Below are positions 1 to 9,873 of a stretch of DNA of 28,047 nt, in pieces; position 1 is the first letter of the stretch; each line of letters starts with the position of its first letter. The stretch is from Diphasiastrum complanatum (lineage: Eukaryota > Streptophyta > Lycopodiopsida > Lycopodiales > Lycopodiaceae), in contig MU836492.1 of NCBI GenBank assembly GCA_029204225.1, forward strand, positions 1-28,047, given 5' to 3'. The position numbers were made by a program, and so were the translations under genes. The notes below the pieces were generated by a model. The model was not told the origin of the DNA and searched no databases. It saw only the letters and a list, made by a program, of their open reading frames with translations.

Positions 1-440
1 AGAATAGAACCCTTTGTGAATGTGTCAAGGCAATGAGACTACATGCAAATCTTCCTAAGTCTTTTTTGGGGGGGAGCTTTAGCATTTGGTAACTGTCATT
101 GTAACAGGTGGACAAGTGCTTCCTTGGATGGTAAAACTCCTTTTAAGGTCCTTTATGGTACAAGACTGAGTGTCAAGCATTGTAGGATCTTTGGTTGTAC
201 TTGTTTTGTCAACACCACTCTTGATAATAGAACTAAAGAAGATCCTTCATAAAAAAAGGGTGTGTTTGTTAGCTATAGTGAAGTAAGCAAGGCTTACAAA
301 GTCTACATTCCTTCAACAAGAAAAGTTCTCATTTCTAGAGATGTCATCTTTGAAGAAGGCAATGTGCCAAAGAAAGTTGATGTGGATGAAACTAACAATC
401 TTGATGTTGTTTCTCCTAACTTTCTTGAGGTGATGGATCT
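1..440 (+). pseudogene. Ty1/Copia integrase C-terminal part, broken
   Basis: The window opens inside a plus-strand Copia integrase. From base 3 the frame reads NRTLCECVKAMRLHANLPKS. A frameshift in a G run near 66-72 moves it to the frame read from 43, with FWGGALAF, then SASLDGKTPFKVLYG and RIFGCTCFV. After one stop at 250-252 comes GVFVSYSEVSKAYKVY, then RKVLISRDVIFEE. This order (GKTPFEVLYG, HLRIFGC, VGYS..KAYR.Y, V.SRDV.F.E) is the standard end of plant Copia integrases, just before the linker to reverse transcriptase. The catalytic D-D-E residues lie upstream of the window. At least one frameshift and one stop make it non-functional. Family assignment is firm; the lineage within Copia is not resolved. 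Confidence 0.88.
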
Positions 441-1136
441 ATGGATGATGATGGTGGAGATGCCTCTCCAAGTCAAGTTCCAAGAAGATCCTCAAGGCAA
501 AGGGAAAAGCCAACAAGGCTTACATATGATGAGAAGGGTAAGCAAGTTGTGGAAGGTACAAACTTGGCTTTACTCACATGTTTTGGTACATCTTCTTGTG
601 TGGATGATGTTATGCAGATGGATGGTTGTCTTCATGAAATGGATGTCATTTATGGTTCTGGAAAACAGGTTTTGGTCAATGGATTTGATGGTCAAAAGGA
701 AGATCAAGAGGTTGATCTTAATGTGCTTCATCAACACCAATTGAAATTTGGCAATTTGGAGCTAGTCAAGAGCATCAAAGAAAAATCAAATGGCCAAGGC
801 ACTAAGGATCTAGTTTTGCAGGTTATTGAAGACTCAAGTAAAGGCAAAGGAGTAGCAAGGAAGTCGTGTTTAGACCTACTTTACTCATCTAGCTTTATGT
901 TTGAGCTATGTTATGTCAATGAGTGAAAATTGTCAAAATTTGGTGAATCTATGATCATATTTTTGTATCCAATGGATCTTGAAGAAGGACTAGTGCTGCC
1001 TACTAGTTATGTGGAGTCTTATGGAGCTGCCTTAGCATCATTTTTGTACTCTTTTACTCATGGATTTCCAAGGCTTGATGGTTCTTCATGGCAAGAAGTC
1101 AATGGAGGCTCATTCTTGGTGGATTTCAACACATAA
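441..1136 (+). pseudogene. Copia linker followed by unrelated reading frame
   Basis: This frame starts one frameshift after the integrase and stays open to 1136 except for a TGA at 924-926. The first ~30 codons (RRSSRQREKPTRLTY) are the Arg/Ser-rich linker that in Copia precedes reverse transcriptase. The expected WI.AM..E, KYKARLVAKG and YVDD motifs never appear. Instead there are about 200 codons of sequence I do not recognise (for example VLHQHQLKFGNLELVKS and FVNE-like acidic stretches), ending in GGSFLVDFNT. Either the polymerase half was deleted and replaced, or this is a non-autonomous derivative with its own 3' coding segment. The linker is confident; the identity of the rest is unknown. 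Confidence 0.6.
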
Positions 1137-1640
1137 ACTTCACAAGAAGTGAAATATGGAGAAGACATGCAAGCAAGCATTCATCACTTTCATTTGTTAC
1201 ATGTTTGCTACTATTTTACAGAGATTTCAAAGGTGGAAACATGGAGGAATCATTACATTCTCATTCAATGTTATTCTTCATTGACTAGTTTCATCTTGAA
1301 ATGTAAAATTGATGTAAGAAATAGTGAAACATCCGATATGGACACCATTATCTATATCAATTATGAAGTTTATTGTTTTGTACATATTAGGATCATTGAG
1401 AGGAGATCTATCCTTAAGATGGAAATCATTCTTAAGTTAGATCAAAGTAGTGTTGTAAAACTAGCAAGCAAAGTTGAAGAGGGTGTGAAAATTGTCAACA
1501 TTTCCTTGACTAGTTTTAGGCCAAATTTGGTAATTTTGGCACATAGTTTTGGAACTGACCTTTCACACGTGTGTAACAGGTCTAGATACTTTTATTTTAG
1601 TATATATTTCATATTGAAGAAGTTTCAAACTTCAAGACCT
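1137..1640. other. No gene seen; 3' non-coding part of first Copia-like element
   Basis: AT-rich sequence after the last stop of the first element. Short open frames are present but carry no recognisable motif and overlap one another. It most likely belongs to the element's 3' untranslated region or long terminal repeat. Confidence 0.35.
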
Positions 1641-1900
1641 TCAAAATGACACCAAAATCATGTCATTTGGACATATAGGCCAAAATTGGTTATTTTAAGC
1701 TAGTGGTGCCCTAAAATTGGGTCCTAAGTTCTAGAGAGAGGAGAGAGAATCATCTCTTTCACCTATATTAGGCTGAATTTCATGGAGAAATAGGTTGAAG
1801 AAACCTATGTACTGTTCCATTGAGATGAATAGATCATTGTCAGTGTTTCTTCCTCCATTGTCTTCAAGCTCTTGTGTATGATCTTGGGTGCTTTCCAAAA
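1640..1900 (+). repeat. Candidate LTR / 3' end of the first Copia-like element
   Basis: Starts with a TG dinucleotide near 1645 and contains a purine block (AGAGAGAGGAGAGAGAA near 1734) and the phrase GATCATTGTCAGTGTTTCTTCC near 1831-1852. That phrase resembles the transcript-end region of plant Copia LTRs. It lies where a 3' LTR is expected, but no second copy is in the window, so ends and identity are inferred. Confidence 0.35.
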
Positions 1901-2099
1901 GTGATAAAATATTGTTTTAGGGCTAGTATGCTGTTGTTTTTGGCTGCCCTTAGTACCTTTGAATAGTTTCTTGAGTTCTTAAAATGCTTGTTCAAGTTCT
2001 TGCGCATCAAATGTAGCATTAGGATGCTTTGCCATTTCTAGCTTTTGTAGCTTGTTGTGCAAAGATCTTAGCCAAAACATTTGGGATCTTAGATCCATT
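1900..2099. other. Junction between two oppositely oriented Copia fragments
   Basis: Sequence between the LTR-like end of the plus-strand element and the truncated reverse transcriptase start of the minus-strand element. On the minus strand one frame reads protein-like (for example KHPNATFDAQELEQAF near 2020-1970) with a stop. I cannot assign it to a family. Confidence 0.3.
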
Positions 2100-3415
2100 C
2101 AAGATCCACCTTTTTCACAGACATCGCCTCCGATACTGTGTTTGGTTCCTGCACGAAGTAGTAGGCTGCATCGTCCAAAAATCTATATGGAGGTTGTCTT
2201 GGTCGATTTGATCTTCTTGGTTGAGTCTCGACCCCCTGATGTGATTTTTCATGTTGACGTTCTGTCTCATTTTCTGATTTTGTATCGATTTCTTGATTTT
2301 CGATCTTGGGATCTTTTTCGATACCTGTATCAAAAGATTTTTCTATACCTGGATCGAAAATCTCTTGAGCTTTTTCCTTGTGGTTGATAAATCAATTTTT
2401 CACAAAGATGACATCTCTGCTAGTTAATGATTTTTCTGTTTCCAGATTGTAGAGCTTGTATGCCTTGTGATATGGGAAGTAGCCAACAAAAATCATTTTT
2501 ATGCTTTTGTCATCCAGCTTTTTCTTGAGATCTTCAGGGATCTGAGCATAAGTGATGCAACCAAATGCTCTAATGTTCTTGAGTGATGGTTTCGATCATG
2601 TCCACACCTCATAAGGTGTCTTGCCATTCAAGGCTTTGGTGATGGATCGATTTTGTAGGTAGGCGACTATAGCAATAGCTTCTGCCCAAAATTTCTTCGA
2701 AAGAGAGGCATGGGCCAGCATGCTTTTGGCACTTTCGATAAGTGTCTGATTCTTCCGTTCAACTACACCATTGGACTGAGGTGAGTAGCTCATTGTGAAT
2801 TGTTGATGTATTCTGTTGGCCTCGTAGAACTCTTTAAATTCGATGGAGATAAATTCTCTCCCTCCATCTATGTGTAGGGCTTTAATCTTCCTATGGGTCT
2901 GATTTTCAGTAGACGCCTTGAACTACATGAAGAACTTGAATGCCTCTGATTTGTTCTTCAGAAAGTAGGCTGCAGTTCTTCGAGAGAAGTCATCGATGAA
3001 GGTTATGAGGTATAGAGCTCCCCCTTTGGAAGCAGTCTGCATTGGGCCACAGATGTTGCTATGTATAAGATCGAGTAGACATTTGGAAGTATGAACTGAG
3101 TCTAAAATGAACGGGCTTCTTGCATGCTTGCTGATTATACAACTTTTACATGGAGAAGTTGGCTTGCTAACAGAAGGCAGATCTTGTACTAGTTTCTGAG
3201 TCAACATTTGCTAATTACTGTTGAAATTCAAATGGCCTAATCTGAAATGCCAAAGCATATCAGATGATTCAAAAGTAGAAGTGTGAAGAGCTTGATTGTT
3301 GGAAGAATAACAGTGGCTGAGTTTGTAGAGGTTGTCACTTCTTCTTTCAAAAGCTAGAACTTTTTGAGTTACTTGGGTTAGCCGGGTAGCCACACATAGG
3401 AAGAATTAGCCTGTA
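2100..3415 (-). pseudogene. Ty1/Copia gag-pre-integrase and integrase fragment, broken
   Basis: Read on the minus strand from 3415 down. MLWHFRLGHLNFNSN is the pre-integrase zinc-finger start (H..H). SPCKSCIISKHARSPF is its second half (C..C). LLDLIHSNICGPM and LYLITFIDDFSRR are the integrase core around the first two catalytic acidic positions; the first is Asn (HSNICGP) where Asp is usual. MSYSPQSNGVVERKNQTL carries the third catalytic Glu. NGKTPYEVW, VGYFPYHKAYKLYN and SLTSRDVIF form the C-terminal part. Near 2250-2100 it continues through a basic linker (PRRSNRPRQP) to NTVSEAMSVKKVDLEWI, the very start of reverse transcriptase, where similarity ends. No gag, protease, polymerase or RNase H remains. 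Stops and frame changes interrupt it. Orientation is opposite to the element at 1-1136. Confidence 0.88.
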
Positions 3416-4098
3416 CAGAGTTATTTACAGTAGTTGCTATATTGGGGGCATGTCCCAAGTTTGTCGGTCGAATTTGGCCATATTGGGCCCGACCTTAGTT
3501 TGACAAGTGGTAGGCCAATTTTAACACACCTGCCTTTTCATGCAGTTTGTGAATACTCTATATGTACAGTGTTTCTTTGTAATCTAATAACTTTTGTTGT
3601 GCCATCTTTGAGAGCTTATGAGGAGTGGCTATGGTGATTGTGTGATGTGATCTGCATACTGCACTAGATTCTATCGGAATTTCAACTCATTTAAGGACCT
3701 TACTACTGATAAAGTTGCAATTTGTAGTTAGAACATGACCGAACTTATTTGAAACAAAGCCTTTAAAACGTTTAAAAGTAGTGCTTGAACAAACTTGAAG
3801 ATTTTCAATTTGAAAATTATAGAAACTTCATAAGAAAAATATCATTCCATTTTGACATTCGGCATGTATAGTGACCAACCAAACACTATATCATCAAAAG
3901 ACTCATGTATAAAGCCAAATAATTGTAGTAAGATGCGAGAATAAAACTTCTTCACATGAACGGTCTCAAACATTCTATTGCAGTAAAGTAAATGTAAAAA
4001 GAGTTTTTCCTTTGTTTCCTTAGTAATAAGCTATAAATGATCCAATGTATTCTTGATTACCTCCCTCTTTTCCAATACCATCTCGTCCTACAAACATA
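3416..4098. other. No gene seen
   Basis: AT-rich spacer. No open frame with recognisable motifs and no long repeat shared with the rest of the window. It may include the outer flank of the minus-strand Copia fragment. Confidence 0.4.
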
Positions 4099-4904
4099 TT
4101 AATCCCGATAGAAATTCAGCTTCTTGATTGGTAGATCGTTCTTTGTACCACTTTCTTGTCCTTCTTTTCCCTTGTATCCAGTAAACTTTCTTCTTTTACC
4201 TTGGCCAGAGAGAACAGAGCTAGGGTTGTTGAGATTGAAAGTGCATGTGTGTTTATTAGAGTTTTGGAAGAATTTGCCTTGCAAAGTAGAGAAGCTAGGC
4301 CTTTTAGACAGGCGTTCAATCTCTCTAATATTCTCGGCATCACCAAGATGTGAAAGGAGTTTAGCGGAGGGATTTGTGGCAAGTTCAATGGATGCATCAA
4401 TCATGTATAGGCATAGATAAAGGAAGGTAATATGAGATTTGACAATATCCCTAGCAGGTTTGTGTAGCCATAGAAAAAGGCATTGAGTTGGTTTTGTGGA
4501 GATGTGTCCGAAAAAAAAATGCTCAGGTTATTCATCATGTACCAGATGGCATGGTCAAACCAAATAATGGAGGACTGTTTTTTACACTTGTCTCCACATT
4601 GACATTTGAAAAAAGGTCTTTTCCAGTTCCAAACTCTGGCTTGGTGGAGATTCATTCTATTAAATCCAGTGTCGAAATGTCCACGAATTCATGCCCATGT
4701 TTGTTCAGAAGGGCAACGGAAAGGCTCAAATTTGTTCATGCCAATGATAGTTTCAAAGGCAATAGGAGTATCTAGAATGGAATTTTTGTTAAGAGCAGCC
4801 AGTTTACAAGCCTGAACTTCTTTTTCAGTAAGGTGTGTAAGGATGCACTGTTGCCTAATTCTGACGAATCCCCAAGATACTCGGCCAGAGCTACCCACAA
4901 GCAC
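4099..4904 (-). pseudogene. Unrecognised broken reading frame (candidate old gene or transposon ORF)
   Basis: Read from 4904 downward the frame is open through HLTEKEVQACKLAALNK and IIGMNKFEPFRCPSEQTWA, hits one TGA at 4689-4691, and continues in the same frame as RGHFDTGFNRMNLHQARVWN and FFKCQCGDKCKKQSS. A frame change around 4420-4500 then leads into MIDASIELATNPSAKLLSHL and GQGKRRKFTGYKGKEGQ. The second part has a Cys cluster (C-x-C-x3-C) that could bind metal, a Trp-rich segment and a basic tail. In total about 265 codons with one stop and one frameshift, which suggests a real but decayed coding sequence. I do not recognise the family. A transposon-derived ORF is as likely as a host exon. 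Confidence 0.4.
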
Positions 4905-5737
4905 CTCTCACCTTAGACCGAGGAGGTCTTTGAGAAGTCGAGACGAATGAAGGCTGAGAGCCGAGAAGTACTAGTTAAGAATGACAAGCAAGAACTGTGT
5001 AAGCCTCATGGTGAATCCCAAAAGATGGAATGACCATGTAGGGGCTAGTATTTCTAGGCAAAGTAATAAATGCAAGTAGACCCCTCTTAAAGTAAGTAGA
5101 GTGAGCCACCTTTTTATGGTGACCTCTAGTGGAGAGCATTATTCTACTTGTGATTTGTGAAATGTGGAAATTCCACTAGGATGCCACCTAAGGAGCTCTC
5201 TTGCTTATTTAAGAGACTCATCCTTTGTAGAAGGGAGCTTTTTGTGTAATGCATCTACTCCATGTCCAAATGAGAAGAGCCTCCAGAAGTTTGGTGCATC
5301 CTTTGAGCTCCTTGATCATGAATGTTTTCTTGAGTGATTCTCTTATGATCATGTCCTTCCATTCCCTTTGTGTGTGGTTGTGGAACTTAGAGTGAATTAG
5401 TTTTCTTGCTTTCCTAGTGGATTAGATTTCCTTTCTTGCTTGTGGATTAATGTAGGTTTCAGCATTCAAGTAAATGTGGTGTAAATCTTCTTGACATTCT
5501 AGTTCTTGATGTTCTTGGGTTGTCCAAGAATCAAGAAATGAGTGTTTCTTGATCCTTGGACAACTAAAATGTTGTTAGATTAGTTTCTTGTTTCAATTCT
5601 ATGGATTAATGTATGTGTAGTATAGCTTAGGATCTGATCCAATTCATTTTGCAGCATTAAAGTAGATTTTCATTGTTTGTTCAACGGATCTGCACACTGA
5701 TTTTACGTTGAACACTTTGTCATGTATGAGTGGTTGT
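4905..5737 (+). repeat. LTR-like non-coding block between two broken ORFs
   Basis: About 830 bp without coding potential. It has promoter-like architecture on the plus strand: CTTATTTAAGAG near 5203 resembles a TATA box, and TTTGTGTAATGCATC follows at about the distance of a transcript start. It is rich in GTTCTTG/CTTGTGG-type T-rich sequence downstream and carries a strong hairpin at 5520-5563. This resembles the LTR or leader of a Ty3/Gypsy-type element inserted between the two minus-strand frames, but no second LTR copy or primer site was found. Confidence 0.3.
5520..5563. other. 19-bp hairpin with 6-nt loop
   Basis: Arm TTGTCCAAGAATCAAGAAA at 5520-5538 pairs with TTTCTTGATCCTTGGACAA at 5545-5563 around the loop TGAGTG, with a single mismatch. 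This is directly visible in the sequence. It could fold in RNA of either strand. Confidence 0.9.
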
Positions 5738-6557
5738 TTATGCATGTGCATTAGTCCAAGAGTGACCTTCCTTGGTGTCCTCTAACAGGCAGGACATTAC
5801 TATAACGTCCATCAGTCTCCTCTGCTTGATTTTGGGCTCTGAAACAAGAAAGAATAACTTAAGCAAGAGACCACACTCTCTGCTGACCGGTAGAACACCA
5901 ACATAAGTTGTAAGTAGAAGTAAAGAGGACAAAACATTAGTAGACAAACATGCACCAAAGCTCAAAAGTTTGTAAGAACTGCGGGTGGATTTGAGTTCAA
6001 CAATTCGTGCAGGTACGAAAGGGACTTGGCAATTTTTGGATTGGCAAAATTCAAAAGTGGATTGATCACCAATATCGCAAATATCTTGAGACAAGATTTC
6101 AAGTTGTGTGGCACTATCTTCATACAGTTCATCTAAGACCAGAGGATGAGGAGAAGGAGGTGAATCGAGTACGGTAGGAGAGGGTTCAACTGAATGGGGG
6201 TCGTTCTCTTTTTCAAGACATGTGAGAGCTATAAAATTTCTCTTCATTCTCATATTTTTTCGCAATACCAGCCAAATTTGAAGCCAACATTTCAATGGTA
6301 CTCATAGGATCGATCTTGGTTTTACCAAATTCCAAGTACATCTTAACCCAATATAATGTATCCAGAAGGTCAGTAAAGCAAAGCACTTTACCTTCAGGCC
6401 TAGCAGCATTACAGATATTACGATTTGTTCCATTAATAAAACTATGCAACATGATAGGTTTTTTCATGCACATGATCAAAGTTTGTATAAATAGATTAGG
6501 GGGAGGAAGGGGCTCCTCATAACCCAGACCTATAGCATCTTGATACCAACCTAAGGA
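5738..6557 (-). pseudogene. Unrecognised exon-like reading frame with one frameshift
   Basis: On the minus strand a pyrimidine/T-rich tract ending in TAG at 6560-6558 looks like a 3' splice site. The frame from 6557 then reads SLGWYQDAIGLGYEEPLPPP, HSFINGTNRNICNAARP, FTDLLDTLYWVKMYLEFGK and IEMLASNLAGIAKKYENEEK to a stop at 6213. An overlapping frame (6295 down to 5738) takes over with EKENDPHSVEPSPTVLDSPP and ICDIGDQSTFEFCQSKN, so one frameshift near 6230-6295 joins two halves of ~110 and ~170 codons. The first half looks helical and the second is acidic/Pro-rich. I do not recognise the family. Alternatively TTGGTATCAAGATGC at 6546-6532 is a weak retrotransposon primer-binding site and the ORF is element-encoded; the open frame through that site makes an exon slightly more likely. 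Confidence 0.45.
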
Positions 6558-6669
6558 CTAAAATATAAAACAGGTCTATGTTAGCACATGAATCCAAGTA
6601 AGACAAAGGTTTGGTACTATCCCGACCAAAGGATAGTTGGATTTACACCTCAAGGATGCATAGATAGAT

Positions 6670-7096
6670 ATTAATAGAACAAAGCTCCTCTTGACAAGTC
6701 AAGACCAAAACCTTTTAAAATCCTTTATTCATAGACCAACAAGGTAAAACATAGCTGAAAGGTATAAAGTACTAAAAAAAAGCATCGTGAAGCAAAACAT
6801 ATCTGATCTCTGGTACCTGACACCATCCCACCACACAAAACCGCACAAGTTAACATAGTGAGGAAGACAGGTGTCAACGTTGAATGTCAGTTGTTATCCA
6901 TGTACAAAATACATTAAGCTCAACTAATCAACTTGCAATGTAGATAGAGATTTTTATAGTCCGATCTTCCCTTATTGACAGTCATTAAAAGTGATCGGCC
7001 AAACTATATTGGTTTTAGGGCGAGTGCCATACTGATCAATTTGCTGGTTCTTAGTCTGTATCTTTAACTAATAAATGTATGACATTACACATTTGA
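6670..7096 (-). repeat. Direct repeat copy 1, LTR-like
   Basis: About 427 bp nearly identical to 7547-7984 (offset 877 at the left end). On the minus strand it has CTATAAAAATCTC (TATA-box-like, near 6955) and, about 230 bp downstream, GAATAAAGG (polyadenylation-like, near 6725). This architecture fits a long terminal repeat. Similarity stops exactly at CATTTGA (7096), where the GA microsatellite begins after a few bases. The left flank up to 6560 is not shared with copy 2. Confidence 0.7.
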
Positions 7097-7101
7097 CAAG
7101 C

Positions 7102-7104
<3 letters not shown>

Positions 7105-7188
<84 letters not shown>
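7105..7188. repeat. (GA)42 microsatellite
   Basis: An uninterrupted GA dinucleotide run of 84 bp, immediately next to the right end of LTR-like copy 1. Short apparent ORFs across it are only translations of the repeat. Confidence 0.98.
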
Positions 7189-7191
<3 letters not shown>

Positions 7192-7397
7192 AGATTGGTT
7201 GTTTCATGTCACTATGAAGGAGTAATATTATTGCACACAGCTCTCAATGGGAGCATCACGACAATGTATATGAAGCCTCAGCATATATCCTAGTAAACTT
7301 TGCATGATTGTGCTGCAATTTAGCCTAGAGGAATGATTTGATAGAGTATTGAATCACAACGCCTACTTATAATGGATGTATATGCTTGGTGCCTGCT

Positions 7398-7403
<6 letters not shown>

Positions 7404-7455
<52 letters not shown>
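7404..7455. repeat. Compound (GT)n(GA)n microsatellite
   Basis: A TG/GT run from 7404 to 7441 followed directly by a GA run to 7455. It lies between the two LTR-like copies. Confidence 0.97.
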
Positions 7456-7546
7456 CCTAGTAAATAGCATTTAAACCATGTGTGAAGAATTTTTAATGAT
7501 AATTGTCGTATCACTGATCCTCTCAACGTGATACTGAGAGACAGAG

Positions 7547-7984
7547 ATTAATAGAACAAAGCTCCTCTTGACAAGTCAAGACCAAAACCTTTTAAAACCC
7601 TTTATTCATAGACCAACAAGGTAAAACATAGCTGAAAAGTATACAGTATAAAAAAAAAATACCATGAAGCAAAACATATCTCAAGACATCCAGCTGGTAC
7701 ATGCCACCATCCCACCACACAAAACTGCACAAGTTAGCATAATGAGTAAGACAGGTGTCAATGTTGAATGTCAATTGTTATCCATGTACAAAATACGTTA
7801 AGCTCAACTAATCAGTTTGTAGTGTAGATAGAGTTTTTTATAGTCCGATCTTCCCTTCCCGACAGTTATTAAAAGCGATCGGCCAAACCATATTGGTACC
7901 ATATCAGGGCAAGTGCCATACTGATCAGTTTGTTGGTTTTTGGTCCGTATCTTTAACTAATAAACGTACGACATTACGCATTTG
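7547..7984 (-). repeat. Direct repeat copy 2, LTR-like
   Basis: About 438 bp matching 6670-7096, including the TATA-like tract (TTTTTTATAG near 7835), the CCCTTTATTCATAG tract near 7601 and the CATTTGA right border (7984). Differences are scattered point changes plus a small insertion near 7895-7903. It is either a second LTR of the same family or a segmental duplicate. The lack of an internal region between the copies argues against a normal element. Confidence 0.7.
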
Positions 7985-8069
7985 AAAATAAGCCATATAA
8001 AATGTGTAGCAAAATGTGAGCGTAAATAGTTTGGATTGGTACATGAATTTTCCACCCCAATATAAATTT

Positions 8070-8206
8070 CTGACCCTTTGTATATTATTCGATACTACGT
8101 TACTTTTTGACCCAGTGTATAAAATCAGACCCATTGTAAAATTTGATACTGCCTGTTAGAAATCTAACCCATTGTAAAATCTAATATTGTCGGTTAGAAA
8201 TTCGGA
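8070..8206. repeat. Short tandem array, ~38-bp period
   Basis: CCCATTGTAAAATTTGATAC at 8130 and CCCATTGTAAAATCTAATAT at 8168 start two adjacent 38-bp units that each end in GTTAGAAAT. Looser relatives (GACCCTTTGTATA, GACCCAGTGTATA) lie just upstream from about 8073. Confidence 0.75.
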
Positions 8207-8210
8207 TTTC

Positions 8211-8880
8211 TGAGTTGACAATACAGAGGGTCGAAAATATACAAAGGGTCAGATTTTACTCTGGATCGGAAAATATACAAAGGTCAAAAATATACAAAAA
8301 GTCGGAATAAATCCGTCTCGATCCGATCCGATCCAAAGTTAGAAAATCCTTCTTTGCCAAGCTCAACGTTGGGTCAGAAAAATTTGAGTCTTCGGAAAAA
8401 TTTGATCCTTCGAAAAAAGTCATTGAAAACTTCGAGTCTTTGGAAAAATTTGAGTCTTTGGAAAACATCGAGTCTTTGAAAAATTTGAGTCTTTAGAAAA
8501 ATTTGAGTTTTTGGAAAAAAAATCCAGTCTTTGGAAAAATTCGAGTCTTTGGAAAAATTTGATCCTTTGAAAAAAGTCGATTCTTTGAAAAAATTCTGAG
8601 TTGACAGTACAAAGGGTCAAAAATATACAAAGGGTCAGACTTTACTCTGAGTCGAAAAATATACAAAGGGTTGGAATAAACCCGCCTCGATTCGATCCGA
8701 TCCGATTCAAGGTCGAAAAATCCTTTGCCAGGCTCAACGTTGGGTCGAAAAAATTCGATCCTTTGGAAAAATTTGAGTTTTTTGAAAAATTCGAGTCTTT
8801 GAAAAAATTCGAGTTTTTAAAAAAATTTGTCTTTGGTCAAATTCGAGTCTTTGGAAATGTAAATAATGTAAATAAGAATG
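8211..8880. repeat. Satellite family S1, higher-order tandem duplication
   Basis: Two ~386-bp modules, starting with TGAGTTGACA at 8211 and 8597. Each has a GGGTCAAAAATATACAAAGG-type segment, a CGATCCGATCCGAT segment, CTCAACGTTGGGTC, and then an array of ~17-20 bp units AAAATTTGAGTCTTTGG. The unit array varies in length between modules. The same family recurs at 19325-19700. Open frames here translate as FFQRIDFFQR-type repeats and are not genes. Confidence 0.9.
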
Positions 8881-9873
8881 TCTTCATGTCAATATTTTAT
8901 CTACAAGCACAAACCTAAAGAAAGTTTGTGGCAATTAAGTTTTCCTCTATAAACTAATGCAGTGATACACTTCCAAAGAAAAATAAAATTTGAAATATAT
9001 AAAAATGAAACAACTATGCTGCACCAGAATAAATGCTCTAGGATAAAATAGATTAGAATGGACGACGTGACAGTACATTTTGGCCTCCCAACAGTTTCAC
9101 AACAAACGACAATGCAAAATCCCATAGCATTTGTTTTGTTTTGTGAACGTTGTGTGACTTCAATAAATTCCTTGTAGCCTTGTTAATTTGGCACACCAAT
9201 GTTCAGAGGGTCTCTAGTTCTTGGATATATCCAACCTCTTGGAATCTGAATGCTACCTCCTGTAGCCTTATGTGGTGTTGATAATCACAAGCCAACTATG
9301 GCTTTGAGACCAAGTAAAACAAAGTGTGTACGCAAATTCTTGATAAGAAAATCGTAAAAGAACCGGGTTATTATAATCCCTATGGTAAACATTGATAGCA
9401 TTACTTGCCGGAAATGAAGTAACTTTTATACCACTATAATTACGAGTCAGTTTGCTTTTTTTTAACACTTTTGTCAAGAGTAGTGGTTGCTTACTCCGTC
9501 ACCCTGCATTTTACACTTTATCAAAGAAAATCGAAGCGTTACTAACCTGAATGGTAGAAGATACCGATTCTTGTGAGGCGATCACATTTGCATTTGCTTG
9601 TAGTTGAGAAACTTAACCTTCTGTATCCATTTCTTTAACAAAGCGTAGTATGAAGCATAGTTGTTACGAGTGCTATACGTACCTTAACCTTGTTGTGTAC
9701 TGGAGTTTGAACAGTATGTCTAAACCCTTCATGTTATTTATGCTGTAACACTGTATGAAATAGAGATAGTGATGAGTAATATCAACATATCAACTTCTAT
9801 ACATAGCTCTTTAATAACCAGAGACATATACATCATATGGCATTTGATTAGGATCATTTTTACCAATAACCAT
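8881..9873. other. No gene seen
   Basis: AT-rich spacer about 1 kb long. Short open frames on both strands, such as one at 9477-9268 on the minus strand, show no motif I recognise. No long repeats are visible. Confidence 0.4.

Noticed and set aside
6532-6546. TTGGTATCAAGATGC (minus) as a retrotransposon primer-binding site
   Set aside because: It has an insertion/mismatch relative to TGGTATCAGAGC and lies inside an open exon-like frame; kept only as an alternative in the feature text.
8256-8918. Overlapping ORFs on both strands of satellite S1 (FFQRIDFFQR-type protein)
   Set aside because: They are direct translations of a short tandem repeat; frames exist on both strands and shift with unit length.
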